A stretch of 64,000 bases of DNA from Gordonia hankookensis. GTDB lineage: Bacteria; Actinomycetota; Actinomycetes; Mycobacteriales; Mycobacteriaceae. The notes under the pieces were generated by a model that saw only the letters and a list, made by a program, of their open reading frames with translations, was not told the origin of the DNA and did no database searches. Below, piece after piece: positions 63,446 through 64,000 of the stretch. The translations under genes and the position numbers were made by a program. The DNA is taken from NCBI RefSeq assembly GCF_014673215.1, contig NZ_JACWMS010000002.1, positions 186,001 to 250,000 of the forward strand, read 5' to 3'. How positions within the stretch are numbered: the stretch's first letter is position 1; each line of letters opens with the position of its first letter.

Positions 63446-64000
63446 TCAGTCCAGCAGATCCTGGACCCGGAGGTCTTCACGGCCGAGCATCACGAACTCC
63501 CGCGCAACGCCCATGTGCTTCTGCCAGTGGGCGGACGCCCCTGCACCGTCGCGGGCCCGCAGCAACTTGATGAAGCGTCGCTGGGATCGAACGAACAGCT
63601 TGTAGTTCGATTCATGTTGGGCACGACCGGAATCGAGGCGTTCCTTGGCAAACGCCACATGATTGCGTTCGAAGATCTCGTGCACCATGCCGGAGATCAG
63701 GGCCAGCGTCGGGCTTCCCGACAGCTGAACCATCCGCAGGTGGAAATCCGCTGCGGCGCGGCCCAGGTGGCCGGACGCGAACTCGGCGGGGACCACTTCG
63801 TCGACGAACTGCTCCAACTCGTCGAACGCCTCCTCGGGTCCCTCCTCCGCGAGCAAGCGGGCAGCCGTGGGCTCGACCGCCTCGAGCGCACGGTACACAT
63901 CGGCGACGGTTGCTCCGGACAACTCCAGCAGAAGCGACGCAGGGCGTGCGACCACCTCTGGACCGGGCACACACACCTTGGCTCCCGATCGTGAGCCGCG
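63446..64000 (-). CDS. GntR family regulator, FadR-type FCD domain (partial)
   Basis: C-terminal part, about 184 residues, of a transcriptional regulator; the frame stays open to the window edge, so the DNA-binding wing-helix domain is missing. The visible start RGSRSGAKVCVPGPEVVARPASLLLELSGATVADVYRALEAVEPTAARLLAEE is the linker and first helices of an FCD ligand-binding domain. FHLRMVQLSGSPTLALISGMVHEIFERNH matches the helix region with metal- and ligand-binding His residues. FadR-type proteins bind palindromes of the T-N-GT-N(2-3)-AC-N-A form, which the shared operators here fit, making it a candidate regulator of that regulon (inference). Confidence 0.88.
   Translation of the reverse strand, partial: RGSRSGAKVCVPGPEVVARPASLLLELSGATVADVYRALEAVEPTAARLLAEEGPEEAFDELEQFVDEVVPAEFASGHLGRAAADFHLRMVQLSGSPTLALISGMVHEIFERNHVAFAKERLDSGRAQHESNYKLFVRSQRRFIKLLRARDGAGASAHWQKHMGVAREFVMLGREDLRVQDLLD

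Overview
The window comes from a GC-rich, mycolate-type actinobacterium such as Gordonia, Rhodococcus or Mycobacterium. That is inferred from the split yrbE-mce lipid-import operon at the left edge, two mycofactocin-coupled SDRs, single-cluster 3Fe-4S ferredoxins next to P450s, and many GTG starts and short overlaps. Nearly every gene belongs to lipid, terpenoid, steroid or aromatic catabolism. I see no transposase, integrase, phage gene, tRNA, rRNA or CRISPR array.

Layout. (1) 1-4.9 kb, minus strand: yrbEA-yrbEB-mceA-mceB-mceC, with mceC cut by the window edge. (2) 5.1-7.5 kb, plus: P450, mycofactocin-type SDR, ferredoxin. (3) 7.5-13.0 kb, minus: SDR, ferredoxin reductase, ferredoxin, P450 and a KstD-like flavoprotein, which together form a complete P450 redox chain. 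(4) 13.7-20.2 kb, plus: TetR regulator, atypical crotonase, tandem-domain CoA-transferase, small unknown protein, degenerate RibB-like protein, IclR regulator. (5) 20.3-31.6 kb: Baeyer-Villiger monooxygenase, LLM monooxygenase, extradiol dioxygenase, membrane protein, second KstD-like flavoprotein, an orphan cytochrome-oxidase subunit III/IV pair, meta-cleavage hydrolase, and an HsaA/HsaB-like two-component monooxygenase. (6) 31.7-36.2 kb, minus: amidohydrolase, small acidic protein, FAS1/MaoC-like hydratase, SDR, enoyl-CoA hydratase. (7) 36.5-41.0 kb, plus: mycofactocin-type SDR, aldehyde dehydrogenase, beta-hydroxyacid dehydrogenase, P450. (8) 41.1-45.2 kb, minus: nitronate-monooxygenase-like flavoprotein, crotonase, tandem acyl-CoA dehydrogenase. 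(9) 45.6-51.8 kb, plus: a branched-chain-amino-acid-type ABC importer with two lipoprotein binding proteins and a permease-permease-ATPase fusion. (10) 51.9-62.5 kb, minus: two beta-oxidation-like operons with CoA ligases, thiolases, CoA-transferase, acyl-CoA dehydrogenases, crotonase and a ferredoxin. (11) 62.7-64 kb: an HSD10-like SDR, then a GntR/FadR-type regulator running off the right edge.

How the genes may work together (inference). The hydrophobic or acidic substrate would enter through the Mce system or the ABC importer. P450s, mycofactocin SDRs and KstD-like dehydrogenases would functionalise it and desaturate or aromatise it. The HsaAB-like enzyme would make a catechol, the extradiol dioxygenase would open it, and the meta-cleavage hydrolase would split the product. 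CoA ligases, CoA-transferases, crotonases, acyl-CoA dehydrogenases and thiolases would finish degradation. The enzyme logic resembles actinobacterial steroid catabolism, but no KshAB is present, so the substrate is probably a different polycyclic or phenolic compound.

Two regulatory codes can be read from the sequence. A TCAATC-N4-GATTGA inverted repeat lies on both sides of the TetR gene. A different AT-rich palindrome, of the CATAGTTAACTATG type, recurs in intergenic regions from 36.2 to 62.6 kb and probably defines one regulon covering regions 6-11.
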